This document shows, in pieces, positions 1-6,973 of a stretch of DNA of 15,768 bases. Source of the stretch: JBBSQE01 sp038258095 (GTDB taxonomy: Bacteria > Actinomycetota > Thermoleophilia > Solirubrobacterales > 70-9); NCBI GenBank assembly GCA_038258095.1, contig JBBSQE010000055.1, forward strand, positions 1 through 15,768. The letters are read 5' to 3'. The translations under genes were made by a program, and so were the position numbers. Every line of letters starts with the position of its first letter. The first letter of the stretch is position 1. A model generated the notes under the pieces. That model was not told the DNA's origin. It saw nothing but the letters and a program-made list of their open reading frames with translations, and searched no databases.

Positions 1-8
1 CCCCGCGC

Positions 9-81
<73 letters not shown>

Positions 82-416
82 TGGCCTGAGGTCGGGGCTC
101 CGAGACTGGGGTGCCGCTCGTCGAGCGCCACCGGGTTGCGTTTCCCGGCCCTCGCCACAAGTCGAAACGCGAAGTTGTCGCCTCGGGTTCGCATCCCGAG
201 CTCAAGGCGACAACCCGGCGAATCTCTCCTCCTGCCTGCCGCCCCCGGCTGAGTTCATGCCGACTTCGACCGCCTCGCATCCTGCGCCTCACTGCGGGCC
301 TTCCCGGCGGACTGATGGGCCGCGCCTCGCCGACCCAGGATTAATGGGACCGCCCGCAACTGCCGACGATCGCGGGCAAGGGAGCCTCGCTGTTCAACAA
401 CAGGATCGGAGTAACC
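82..416. other. Non-coding stretch between tRNA-Thr and surface operon, with hairpins
   Basis: I see no credible gene here. Short open frames over the tRNA are GC-driven shadows without family resemblance. The stretch holds a small hairpin (CCGGG 131-135 with CCCGG 144-148) and a long nested hairpin (GTTGTCGCCT 174-183 with AGGCGACAAC 205-214, with CGGG/CCCG inside). Neither is followed by a T-run. A weaker pairing CCCGC/GCGGG lies near 352-375. A promoter for the downstream operon is expected here, but no convincing -35/-10 pair is visible. Confidence 0.5.
174..214. repeat. Nested inverted repeat (10-bp perfect outer stem)
   Basis: GTTGTCGCCT (174-183) is the exact reverse complement of AGGCGACAAC (205-214). 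Between them CGGG-TTCGCAT-CCCG forms an inner stem-loop, leaving an AGCTCA bulge on the 3' side. It could be a tRNA processing or termination structure, a cruciform or an operator. No T-run follows, so a classical intrinsic terminator is not supported. Confidence 0.5.
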
Positions 417-887
417 ATGAGTCTGATCACCAAGAGGCGTGCGCTCTTCGGCCTTGCCGCCATCTGCGTTCTCGGCATCGCCGCCGTCGCCTTCGCCTAC
501 TTCTCGACCACCGGGTCGGGAACGGCAACCGCCACGGCCGGCAACAGCTCGCCCGTGACACTGCACGGCACCGTTGCATCGACCGTCTACCCGGGCACCT
601 CGTCCTCGGTGACGTTCACCGTCGACAACCCGTCGCCGGGCGTGCAGCGCGTCGGCACGATCAAGCTGGCCAGCGTCACTCCTGACGCGGGACACTCGGC
701 CTGCAGCACCGTGATCACGGGTGGAAACCCGGACTTCGCGATGGCCGACGTGGTCGTCAACAAGGTCTTCGCGACGGGTAACGGCCAGTCCGTGACCCCC
801 ACCGGGACGCTGATGATGAAGGACACCGGGGTCAACCAGGACGCCTGTCAGGGCGCGACCCTCACCCTCAACCTCACCAGCAACTAG
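417..887 (+). CDS. Secreted SipW-cognate-type surface protein
   Basis: The protein has 156 residues. Its start is fixed by GGAG (408-411) five bases before the ATG. The N-terminus is basic (KRR), then a hydrophobic segment (about residues 9-27), then AYFSTTGSGTA. This resembles the SipW-cognate signal-peptide class of TasA/CalY (camelysin)-like biofilm fibre proteins, in which cleavage leaves an AYF-type N-terminus. The mature part is a predicted beta-rich domain with YPG, VDNPSP and VNQDAC motifs and one likely disulfide (C96-C144). The next gene repeats the same domain plan, so the two are probably paralogues. It is the first gene of a three-gene surface operon. Fibre or matrix function is inference from signal type and context. 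No dedicated SipW-like signal peptidase lies in this window. Confidence 0.75.
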   Translation: MSLITKRRALFGLAAICVLGIAAVAFAYFSTTGSGTATATAGNSSPVTLHGTVASTVYPGTSSSVTFTVDNPSPGVQRVGTIKLASVTPDAGHSACSTVITGGNPDFAMADVVVNKVFATGNGQSVTPTGTLMMKDTGVNQDACQGATLTLNLTSN

Positions 888-925
888 CTAGCGAGCGAAG
901 CCCCTGAAAGAAGGCCGGACCGGGC

Positions 926-1752
926 ATGTCCGCCCGCCCGAGCCGGCTGCGAGCAGGCAACGCCTGTAAGGCCCTGGTGGCGCTGATCGGCGTCACCGGG
1001 TGCCTTGCGGGCGCGGCCTTCGCCGCGACAGGCCAGCTGCCGGTCGGTCCCGGCTCGGGGGGACGAAGTGACGCCACCGCCGGAGCGAGCGTGACCCCCG
1101 GTGCGAACCAGACCGAGGCTCGGCCGGCGCGCCGGCCCGAGCGTCGCCTGGGGAGGCCGCGCATCATCGTCCATCCTCCGCGGTCGTCGGTCTCGACGAC
1201 GGCGGTGTTCCGGATCAGAGGCGCGCGACGGCTGCGCTTCGTCTGCAAGCTCGACCGCCGCCCGTGGAGGCGGTGCCACACGGGAGTCGTCTACCGCGGC
1301 CTCAGTCCACCGGCCATCGCTTCGCCGTTCGGTCGATCGACCGAACGCGCAGGCGGAGCCGTCCCGCGCGGTTCGGCTGGCGGGTGCTCGCGCCGCAGAG
1401 CTTCTCGATCACCGCTGACGTGGGGGCTCTGCAGCCCCTGTACCCCGGCGCGGCGCCGCAGGCGCTCCCGGTCACACTCAGCAATCCCAACCCGGTCCGG
1501 ATCCTCGTGACGAGCCTGACCGTCTCCGTGCCCACGAGCTCGCCCGGATGCGATGCCCGCGCCAACCTCGCGATTGCCGCGCCGAGTCTCTCTCCCTCGG
1601 CCCCGGTCGAGATCCCGGCCCGTGGCTCCGTGCGGCTTCCGGCGGCCGGCGGCACGGCTCCATCGATCGGCCTGCTCGACCTCCCCGTCAACCAGGACGC
1701 CTGCAAGAACGCTCAGTTCCAGCTGATCTTCTCCGGGAGCGCACACGGATGA
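926..1752 (+). pseudogene. Secreted surface protein, frameshifted (paralogue of upstream gene)
   Basis: Two overlapping frames together make one protein. From ATG 926 (AGAAGG upstream) come a signal-like hydrophobic segment (about residues 16-34) and a basic linker, then FRIRGARRLRFVCKLDRRPW and VVYRGLSP. From about 1310 the continuation RFAVRSID, PLYPG, VTLSNPNPV and VNQDAC lies in another frame and ends at TGA 1750-1752. One added base near 1306-1312 rejoins the frames as ...GLSP-TGHRFAVRS.... Both halves keep good coding character, so the lesion is recent or a sequencing error. The C-terminal domain matches the upstream gene (YPG, Asn-Pro motif, NQDAC). The stop overlaps the next start (ATGA), implying translational coupling. 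If the frameshift is real, only a truncated, altered product is made, or a 3' fragment from an internal start. Confidence 0.7.
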
Positions 1753-3263
1753 CCGCGTCCCTCCTGAGGCGTCCTCTGCTCGCAGTCGCGGTCCTGGCTC
1801 TCGCGATCGGCCACTGCACCGGCGTGGCCGCGGCCTACACGTTCACCACGGGGACCGGCACGGCCTCGGCCGCGGTCGGAACGCTCGCGGCTCCGACCCT
1901 GACCGCCACGCCCGGCGCCGCCGCCGTCGCGCTCAGCTGGAGCACCGTCACGCCTCCCGGCTCGGGCACGGGCCCGGTCACCTACTACGTCACCCGGGAC
2001 GGCGGCGCTCCGGCCGGGAACTGCCCCGGCGTGGCGAGCCCGACGGCGGTGACGAGTTGCACCGACACCGAGGTTGCGATCGGAACCCACAACTACACGG
2101 TCACCGCTCGGTGGCGCACCTGGAAGGCGACCAGCGCGGCCGTCCCGGCCCAGGTCACCAGTGGCGCGGCCACGAAGCTCGTCCTCACTGCCGCGTCGGC
2201 AGCCCCGGCCGCCGGAGCGACCGACAACCTGACGATCACCGTCAAGGACGCGGCCAACGTCACCGTCACTTCCTACGCCGGCTCGCACGGCCTGGTGTTC
2301 TCGGGCGCGGCGAGCAGTCCCGCCGGCAACGCCCCGACCGTCAGCAACAGCTCCGGCACTGCGGTCGCCTTCGGCTCAACGACCGCGCTCAACTTCACCG
2401 CCGGCGTCGCCACCGTCTCGGGCGCCGCCAACGGCGTGATGACCGTCTACAAGGCGGGCGCCGCAACCATCATCGCGACCGACGGCTCGATCTCGAGCGC
2501 ACCCGGCTTCCCGATCAACGTGGCGGCGGGCCCGGCGGGTGAGCTCTCGCTTGCCGCCGCCTCCTCGACCCCCACGGCAGGGACTACCGACAACCTCACC
2601 GTCACCGCACTCGACGCCTGGGGCAACGTCGCGACCTCCTACACCGGCTCCAACAACCTCGTCTTCTCTGGCGCTGCGGCGAGCCCCGCCGGTAACGCCC
2701 CGACGGTCCGCAACAGGTCCGGCACGGCGGTCGCCTTCGGTTCCGCTACGGCGCTCAACTTCACCGCCGGTGTCGCAACCGTTTCCGGCACGTCCAACGG
2801 CGCCATGGTCATCTATGGCGCGGGGGCCGCCACGATCAACGCAACCGCCGGCTCGATCTCGAGCTCCCCGGGCCTCGCGGTGGACGTCGGCCAGGCCGCG
2901 GCTTCGAGCCTTGCCTACACCGACGTGGTCGTCAGCGCCGGCACGCTCACCTCGCCCTGTCTGTTCACCTGCGCCGTCACCGGGCTCGGCAACAGCGGCA
3001 CCTTCGCGGCAAACGTCAGCGTCACCGACGCCTACGGCAACACGGTCGACAACCTGGGCGCCGGGCACTCCGTCGGGGTCACCGCCAACGGCGGCGCGAC
3101 GATCACGAACCCGAACCTGACGATCGCGAGCACGGGCCCGGCGGACTCGACCCAGCGCTTCACCTTTACTTCGAAGGCCAACGGGAACTTCAACAGCAAG
3201 ATCACCGCCAAGACCTCGGCGGGGACGAGCTACACGAATGCTGTGGCCACTGCGAAGCGCTGA
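1749..3263 (+). CDS. Secreted FN3/Ig-like repeat adhesin
   Basis: The protein has 504 residues. ATG 1749 overlaps the previous stop as ATGA; the open frame runs further upstream but that part is out-of-family sequence inside the neighbouring gene. A signal peptide (about 1-29) is followed by YTFTTGTGTASA, echoing the AYFSTTGSGTA of the first operon gene. Next come an FN3-like domain (about 47-138, with LSWSTV and YYVTRDGG motifs and a Cys pair), two tandem Ig-like repeats (about 143-264 and 265-382; each has TDNLT, LVFSGAA, SPAGNAPTV and ALNFTAGVATVSG) and a third, divergent Ig-like domain (about 384-504). There is no sortase motif or C-terminal membrane anchor, so it is secreted or held by partners. 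It is probably an adhesin or surface-fibre component of the three-gene operon. The role is inferred from architecture. Confidence 0.75.
   Translation: MTASLLRRPLLAVAVLALAIGHCTGVAAAYTFTTGTGTASAAVGTLAAPTLTATPGAAAVALSWSTVTPPGSGTGPVTYYVTRDGGAPAGNCPGVASPTAVTSCTDTEVAIGTHNYTVTARWRTWKATSAAVPAQVTSGAATKLVLTAASAAPAAGATDNLTITVKDAANVTVTSYAGSHGLVFSGAASSPAGNAPTVSNSSGTAVAFGSTTALNFTAGVATVSGAANGVMTVYKAGAATIIATDGSISSAPGFPINVAAGPAGELSLAAASSTPTAGTTDNLTVTALDAWGNVATSYTGSNNLVFSGAAASPAGNAPTVRNRSGTAVAFGSATALNFTAGVATVSGTSNGAMVIYGAGAATINATAGSISSSPGLAVDVGQAAASSLAYTDVVVSAGTLTSPCLFTCAVTGLGNSGTFAANVSVTDAYGNTVDNLGAGHSVGVTANGGATITNPNLTIASTGPADSTQRFTFTSKANGNFNSKITAKTSAGTSYTNAVATAKR
2175..2891 (+). repeat. Two tandem Ig-like coding repeats (366-bp period)
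   Basis: Within the adhesin gene, a unit starting at 2175 (KLVLTAAS...) recurs at 2541 (ELSLAAAS...). Protein identity is strong, and long DNA blocks are near-identical, for example the parts encoding AGNAPTV, GTAVAFGS and ALNFTAGVATVSG. The 122-residue period is that of one Ig-like domain. The DNA-level similarity suggests recent duplication or gene conversion, so copy number may vary between strains. Confidence 0.8.
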
Positions 3264-3283
3264 GGCCCCCAAGACCTCGCCGG

Positions 3284-3316
3284 GTCATCTCGGCCTTCAA
3301 CCGCTCTTCACATCCA
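3284..3316 (+). promoter_or_regulatory. PHO-box-like 11-bp direct repeats upstream of phoD-type gene
   Basis: CTTCA at 3295-3299 and CTTCA at 3306-3310 are exactly 11 bp apart, giving the units CTTCAACCGCT and CTTCACATCCA, with a weaker unit GTCATCTCGGC before them. In Streptomyces, PhoP binds 11-bp direct repeats related to GTTCACC, often upstream of phosphatase genes. The spacing and the downstream gene fit, but the bases match only partly. A -10-like TAGGGT lies at 3333-3338. Confidence 0.35.
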
Positions 3317-3377
3317 TTCCCCGTGTTCGCACTAGGGTAAAGCGCAGATTCGGAACGACTACGGGGAAGGGAAGTAC

Positions 3378-4985
3378 ATGGAGACCGAGAGGGGCATTGA
3401 TTCAGAAGGTGGCCTGCGCCGTCGCGAACTGCTGATCGCCGGAGCGGCGGGAGGAGCAGCGCTGACGCTTGCCAACCCCCTCAACTACTCCGCGATCGCA
3501 CGCGGTCGCCGGCGACCCGTCGCCAGGGGCGGAAAGTTCGCTGCGGGCGTCATGTCAGGGCTTCCCACCGACCGTGGGATCACCCTCTGGACCCGCCTCT
3601 CAGGAATCGAGCGCACCTCTCGCCTCATGGTTCAAGTCTCGACTGACCCGCACTTCCGCCGCGTCATCCGCGAGAAGCCCGTCGTCGCACACCGCCGCCA
3701 GGGCTTCGCCGCCAAGGCGCGGATCGGCGGCCTGCGGCCCCACACCGAGTACTACTACCGCTTCTATACGAAGGGCAGCCACTCTCGCGTCGGCAAGTTC
3801 CGGACCTTCCCGCCCCACGGCTCCCGGCAGCCGGTGCGGATCGGCTACTACTCCTGTCAGGCCTACGAGGCCGGCTACTTCAACGCCCAGGCGGCGCTGG
3901 CGAAGGAGGACCTCGACCTCGTCATCTGCCTCGGCGACTACATCTACGAGACGAGCTTCTTCGACGGCCCCGCGAACCGTGCCGACACCACCGGCCGGCT
4001 CAACAACGGTGACTCCGAGTACCTCGACGAGTACCGCGAGAAGTACGCGCTCTACCAGGCCGACAGGGACCTGCAGGCGATGCATGCCGCGCACCCTTTC
4101 CTCGCCGTCTGGGACGACCACGAGGTCGAGGACAACTACGCCGGCGACGCTCCCGACCCCGACAACGGGCCACCGAACCAGACCAAGTCCCACAACGCGA
4201 AGGTCGAGCGCCGCATCCCTCTCCTGCAGCGCCGGCGCAACGGCTACCACGCGTTTTTCGACTCGATGCCGCGCATCCGCGTCAAGCGGGATCTCCAGCG
4301 GGTGTACGGGAGCACCTCGATCGGCTCCCTCGTCGACGTGTTCTTCCTCGACGAGCGCCAGTACCGCGACGTGCAGGCCTGTGACGACAAGCTGCTCTCG
4401 AACTGCCCCGAGGAGGACGACCCGAACCGGACTCTCCTCGGCGCGGCCCAGAAGCGCTGGCTGAAGAACAGCCTCGTCCGCTCGAACGCCAAGTGGAAGC
4501 TCCTCGGCAACAACGACATGCTGATGAGCCTCGACATCACGCCGGGGTCAAGCGTCAATCCTGACCAGTGGGACGGCTATGCCGCCGAGCGAGCCGAGCT
4601 CGGCAACCACGTCCTTTCCAACGGGGTGAAGAACGTCGTCGCCGCCACCGGTGACATCCACACGTTCTTCGCCGGCACCGTGACGACCACGGGTCGACAG
4701 AGTGGAACGCCCTGGGCCTCGGAGTTCGTCGGCGGCTCGGCAACGTCCCTGGGCATTCCCGAGGCCCTCGGGCTCCCCGCCGCAGCCCTGGGTGCGGCGG
4801 CCGCATCGGATCCGCACATCAGCTTCTACGACTTCGAGAAGCGGGGGTTCGGGGTCATGTCGGTCAGCCCGTCGGCTTTCGAGTGCGAGCTGAAGTCCGT
4901 CGATGCCCTGACCAAGGGCGCGCCGGCCGAGACGCTCGCCAAGTTCAGCGTCGCCGACGGCACCGTCGGGCCGCAGCAGATCTAG
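3378..4985 (+). CDS. phoD: PhoD-family alkaline phosphatase/phosphodiesterase, Tat-exported
   Basis: The protein has 535 residues, a usual PhoD length. ATG 3378 follows a GGGAAG-type site. The N-terminus has a twin-arginine signal (RRREL at 14-18, then an Ala/Gly-rich hydrophobic stretch). A PhoD-type N-terminal beta domain spans about 52-145 and the metallophosphatase domain follows. Signature residues are visible: C160 in YYSCQ (iron ligand in Bacillus PhoD), GDYIYE (186-191), WDDHEVEDNY (245-254), LDERQYRD (324-331) and GDIHTF (425-430). PhoD enzymes hydrolyse phosphate mono- and diesters outside the membrane with Fe3+/Ca2+ and help scavenge phosphate. It is monocistronic by spacing: 114 bp from the adhesin and hairpins after it. 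A PHO-box-like repeat lies upstream. The exact substrate is unknown. Confidence 0.9.
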   Translation: METERGIDSEGGLRRRELLIAGAAGGAALTLANPLNYSAIARGRRRPVARGGKFAAGVMSGLPTDRGITLWTRLSGIERTSRLMVQVSTDPHFRRVIREKPVVAHRRQGFAAKARIGGLRPHTEYYYRFYTKGSHSRVGKFRTFPPHGSRQPVRIGYYSCQAYEAGYFNAQAALAKEDLDLVICLGDYIYETSFFDGPANRADTTGRLNNGDSEYLDEYREKYALYQADRDLQAMHAAHPFLAVWDDHEVEDNYAGDAPDPDNGPPNQTKSHNAKVERRIPLLQRRRNGYHAFFDSMPRIRVKRDLQRVYGSTSIGSLVDVFFLDERQYRDVQACDDKLLSNCPEEDDPNRTLLGAAQKRWLKNSLVRSNAKWKLLGNNDMLMSLDITPGSSVNPDQWDGYAAERAELGNHVLSNGVKNVVAATGDIHTFFAGTVTTTGRQSGTPWASEFVGGSATSLGIPEALGLPAAALGAAAASDPHISFYDFEKRGFGVMSVSPSAFECELKSVDALTKGAPAETLAKFSVADGTVGPQQI

Positions 4986-4995
4986 CCCGGGCAGC

Positions 4996-5050
4996 GCCGG
5001 TCCGAAGCGTCCGGGGAGGGCAGCTCCGCCCTCGGTCCACGGGGACCGGC
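4996..5050. terminator. Nested GC-rich hairpin after phoD
   Basis: GCCGGTCC (4996-5003) pairs perfectly with GGACCGGC (5043-5050). Inside, GAGGGC (5016-5021) pairs with GCCCTC (5028-5033) around a six-base loop. It lies 10 bp after the phosphatase stop codon. It lacks a T-run, as is common for actinobacterial terminator hairpins. Termination is the likely role. Confidence 0.55.
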
Positions 5051-5065
5051 GGTGGCTGCCGAGCG

Positions 5066-5095
5066 CCGCCCGCCCCGGTGTTCCGGGGCTGGCGG
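5066..5095. terminator. Second GC-rich hairpin after phoD
   Basis: CCCCGG (5073-5078) pairs with CCGGGG (5083-5088) around a TGTT loop. After a two-base internal loop, CCGCC (5066-5070) pairs with GGCGG (5091-5095). It immediately follows the first hairpin, so phoD appears closed by two tandem U-less stem-loops. Confidence 0.55.
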
Positions 5096-5173
5096 AGCCC
5101 CCGATGTCCTTTGCCACGCCGGGACCGGTCGGGGCATCCTTCGTCAAGTAGAGGTGTTTTGCGCCGAATGAAT

Positions 5174-5263
5174 TAATATCGGCAGCAATCGGCCCGACCT
5201 TTAGTCGTCAGCGGAGGGACGCAGGACGCAGGGGCACTTTGTCCGACTCCCGCTCGCGGGCCG
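5174..5263 (+). promoter_or_regulatory. Candidate promoter and structured leader of collagen-like gene
   Basis: This AT-rich spot has a -10-like TAATAT (5174-5179) but no good -35. A start near 5186 would give a leader of about 108 nt. The leader begins with a nested structure: CGGCCCG (5190-5196) pairs with CGGGCCG (5257-5263), and AGTCG (5203-5207) with CGACT (5244-5248). A tandem GGACGCA repeat (5217-5230) lies in the apical part. The ribosome site GGAGGT (5282-5287) lies outside it. I do not recognise a known riboswitch class. Confidence 0.35.
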
Positions 5264-5293
5264 TTCGCTGCAACCACGCATGGAGGTATTCGC

Positions 5294-6280
5294 ATGCAGT
5301 TCATCCGAAGCGCCGTCAAGCGCCTTGGCGTGACCGGTTTGACGCTGGTCGTCGTCCTGGCCGTAGCCGGAACCGCGGGAGCGGTCAGCGTCATCAACGG
5401 CAACCAGATCAAGGCGAGGTCGATCCATTCGAGGTCGATAAGCCTCAACGCGATCAACAGCAGGAAGATCCAGAACCGGGCTGTGAACCCCGGGGACCTC
5501 TCGGGCCGGACCTACAAGAAGCTGAGCAAGATCGGGTCACCCGGTCCCCAGGGTCCCCAGGGTCCCCAGGGTCCCGCAGGACCGGCCGGTTCCGGCACCG
5601 CGGGTTCCGCCACCTACTCAGGAGCGCACTGGGGTCAGATCGACCGCAACACTCTCGGATCTCCGACCGTGGCACTTCGCCCCGGTCCCTATGAAGGTGC
5701 AGCCGTCCCACCGTTTGGCGTCGGCTCGCTTGGCTTGACCGTCAACGGTACGCCACGCGCCGCCACCACCAACGACGCCGAGCAGGCGACCTTCGGCAAC
5801 GAGGTCGACTTCAACGGCAACCTGGTCAGCAACCTGACCGCTCTCGGCTTCCAGGTCTTCACGACCGGCGAGAACAATGGCATCGCCAACCCGAACATGC
5901 CGGCGATCAAGATCGAAATCGATCCGAACCTGACCGCGACGCCGAGCAACTTCTCGACGTTGACGTTCACGCCGCAGAACTCCCCTGCGAACCAGTGGAG
6001 CGGGTACATCGATGCGACGACCGCGCCGGCATCGCCGTCGGGTTACGGGTTCACGCTCTCGGGAGCCGCTGGTACGGCGACCGGCTGCAACCTGGCATCG
6101 CCGTGCACGTTCACGCAGGTCAAGGCAGCACTGGCCAACGGAACCGGCGCGACGATCTTCACGATCGGTGTCGGCAAGGGCCGCGATTTCTCCTGGTCCG
6201 GAGCGATCGACGGTCTGCGCGTCAACGGCACGACGTTCAACTTCGAGCCGTTTGGAGTCACGTCAGTCGCAACGCCGTAG
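5294..6280 (+). CDS. Secreted protein with short collagen-like segment
   Basis: The protein has 328 residues. ATG 5294 sits six bases after GGAGGT. The signal peptide covers about residues 1-30. A basic, Asn/Ser-rich region follows (INGNQIKARSIHSRSIS, then AVNPGDLSG), a pattern often seen before collagen-like segments in secreted actinobacterial proteins. Around residues 80-101 are about seven Gly-X-Y triplets (GSPGPQGPQGPQGPAGPAGSG), too few for a long stable triple helix but enough for a trimerising stalk or linker. The remaining ~225 residues look like a beta-rich globular domain, with a Cys pair in TGCNLASPCTF. It is extracellular, possibly trimeric and attached to the envelope. Specific function is unknown. 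It is followed by a strong hairpin and faces a decayed antisense gene. Confidence 0.8.
   Translation: MQFIRSAVKRLGVTGLTLVVVLAVAGTAGAVSVINGNQIKARSIHSRSISLNAINSRKIQNRAVNPGDLSGRTYKKLSKIGSPGPQGPQGPQGPAGPAGSGTAGSATYSGAHWGQIDRNTLGSPTVALRPGPYEGAAVPPFGVGSLGLTVNGTPRAATTNDAEQATFGNEVDFNGNLVSNLTALGFQVFTTGENNGIANPNMPAIKIEIDPNLTATPSNFSTLTFTPQNSPANQWSGYIDATTAPASPSGYGFTLSGAAGTATGCNLASPCTFTQVKAALANGTGATIFTIGVGKGRDFSWSGAIDGLRVNGTTFNFEPFGVTSVATP
5543..5578 (+). repeat. 9-bp tandem repeat coding Gly-Pro-Gln
   Basis: GGTCCCCAG occurs three times in perfect tandem (5543-5551, 5552-5560, 5561-5569), then a variant GGTCCCGCA (5570-5578). Each unit encodes Gly-Pro-Gln/Ala of the collagen-like segment. The period is a multiple of three, so slippage would change stalk length without breaking the frame. 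Confidence 0.9.
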
Positions 6281-6301
6281 TTCGAGTAGCTGGATGAGTC
6301 T

Positions 6302-6332
6302 CGACGGGGCGGCCTTCCGGGTCGCCCCGTCG
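6302..6332. terminator. Strong bidirectional hairpin terminator
   Basis: CGACGGGGCG (6302-6311) and CGCCCCGTCG (6323-6332) form a perfect 10-bp stem with an 11-base loop, 21 bp after the collagen-like gene. It has no T-run. Its place between convergent units (collagen-like gene on +, DUF1214 remnant on -) suits a bidirectional terminator. Confidence 0.65.
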
Positions 6333-6387
6333 TCGTTCGGCCCGCAGCGCATCGGCTGGATCCGCAGACGTCCAGGGAGGCAGCAGC

Positions 6388-6840
6388 TCAGCCGTCGGTC
6401 CGGGGACCTGCGGCGGCTGAGCAGGCGCCGTCGAGCGCACGCTTGGCCGGCTCGTAGAAGCGTAGGTTGAGCCGGAAGCCACCAGTCGGCGCGGGCAGCC
6501 AGCTGACACCGGGCTCCGATGGCGCATCGTGCCGGATCACCACCACGATCCAGCCATCGCTCCGCTTTACGAGCGGTGGATGGCTGGGGCCGATCGCGTT
6601 TCGCTTGACCGGGCTGTCGACGAGGAAGCCGTCGGTGTCATACATCGTCGGCGACCATAAGCAGCGCGCGGGCGGCTTTTGGCCGGGCGCGAAAACGAGC
6701 CGGTAGCTGTGGGCCCCGTCATATGGACGGCCTGCGGAATCGGCTATTCCAGCCGGATAAAATGCCTCAGCGCGCGCGTTCGCGCCGAGCCCGACCGGGG
6801 CGACGAGAGTTCGCAGTCGGTCCCGGCGGGGATGGACTCG
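6388..6840 (-). pseudogene. 5'-truncated DUF1254/DUF1214 family remnant
   Basis: Read on the minus strand, an open frame from 6840 to the stop at 6388-6390 gives about 150 residues that resemble the C-terminal DUF1214 domain. The family-like pieces run in order: VGLGANARAEAFYP, DGAHSYRLVFAPGQKPPA, CLWSPTMYDTDGFLVDSP, HDAPSEPGVSWLPAPTGGF, LRFYEPAKRALDG. The C-terminus ends where the family usually ends. A TAG at 6841-6843 interrupts the frame, and no N-terminal DUF1254 half or plausible start is visible upstream. The first in-frame ATG (6645) lies inside the conserved domain. Codon use is less GC3-rich than in neighbours, as expected for decay. Intact relatives are usually 330-480 residues. 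I judge it a degraded gene; the family's function is poorly defined. Confidence 0.75.
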
Positions 6841-6955
6841 CTACCAGCCGCCGTACGTCGCAGGACGGCTTGTCGCGGGACGGGGGAGGGTTGGCCGCCA
6901 GTCCGCGGCCGAGAGCATTCGTCCTCGTCCGGGGCCGCCCACTGCGTTCGGCCGT

Positions 6956-6961
6956 TAGGCT
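6956..6961 (+). promoter_or_regulatory. -10-like TAGGCT immediately before acyl-CoA dehydrogenase
   Basis: TAGGCT fits the actinobacterial TANNNT -10 pattern and ends 12 bp before ATG 6974. Transcription would begin within a few bases of the start codon. No Shine-Dalgarno sequence is seen, so a leaderless or near-leaderless mRNA is likely. No -35 is recognisable. Confidence 0.4.
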
Positions 6962-6973
6962 CCTGCCCCGCCG

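Noticed and set aside
181..200. T-arm-like sequence CGGGTTCGCATCCCG suggesting a second tRNA
   Set aside because: The loop TTCGCAT lacks A at the position of A58, and no D arm, anticodon arm or acceptor stem fits.
1548..1748. Upstream extension of the adhesin frame
   Set aside because: It overlaps the C-terminal coding part of the preceding gene and has no signal peptide; ATG 1749 gives a proper signal peptide and an ATGA overlap.
2376..3272. Long antisense open frame opposite the adhesin gene
   Set aside because: Arg/Gly/Asp-rich composition typical of a GC-rich shadow; the sense strand has clear domain structure.
3469..4464. Long alternative-frame ORF inside the phosphatase gene
   Set aside because: Ser/Thr/Arg/Pro-rich shadow; the PhoD frame has all family motifs.
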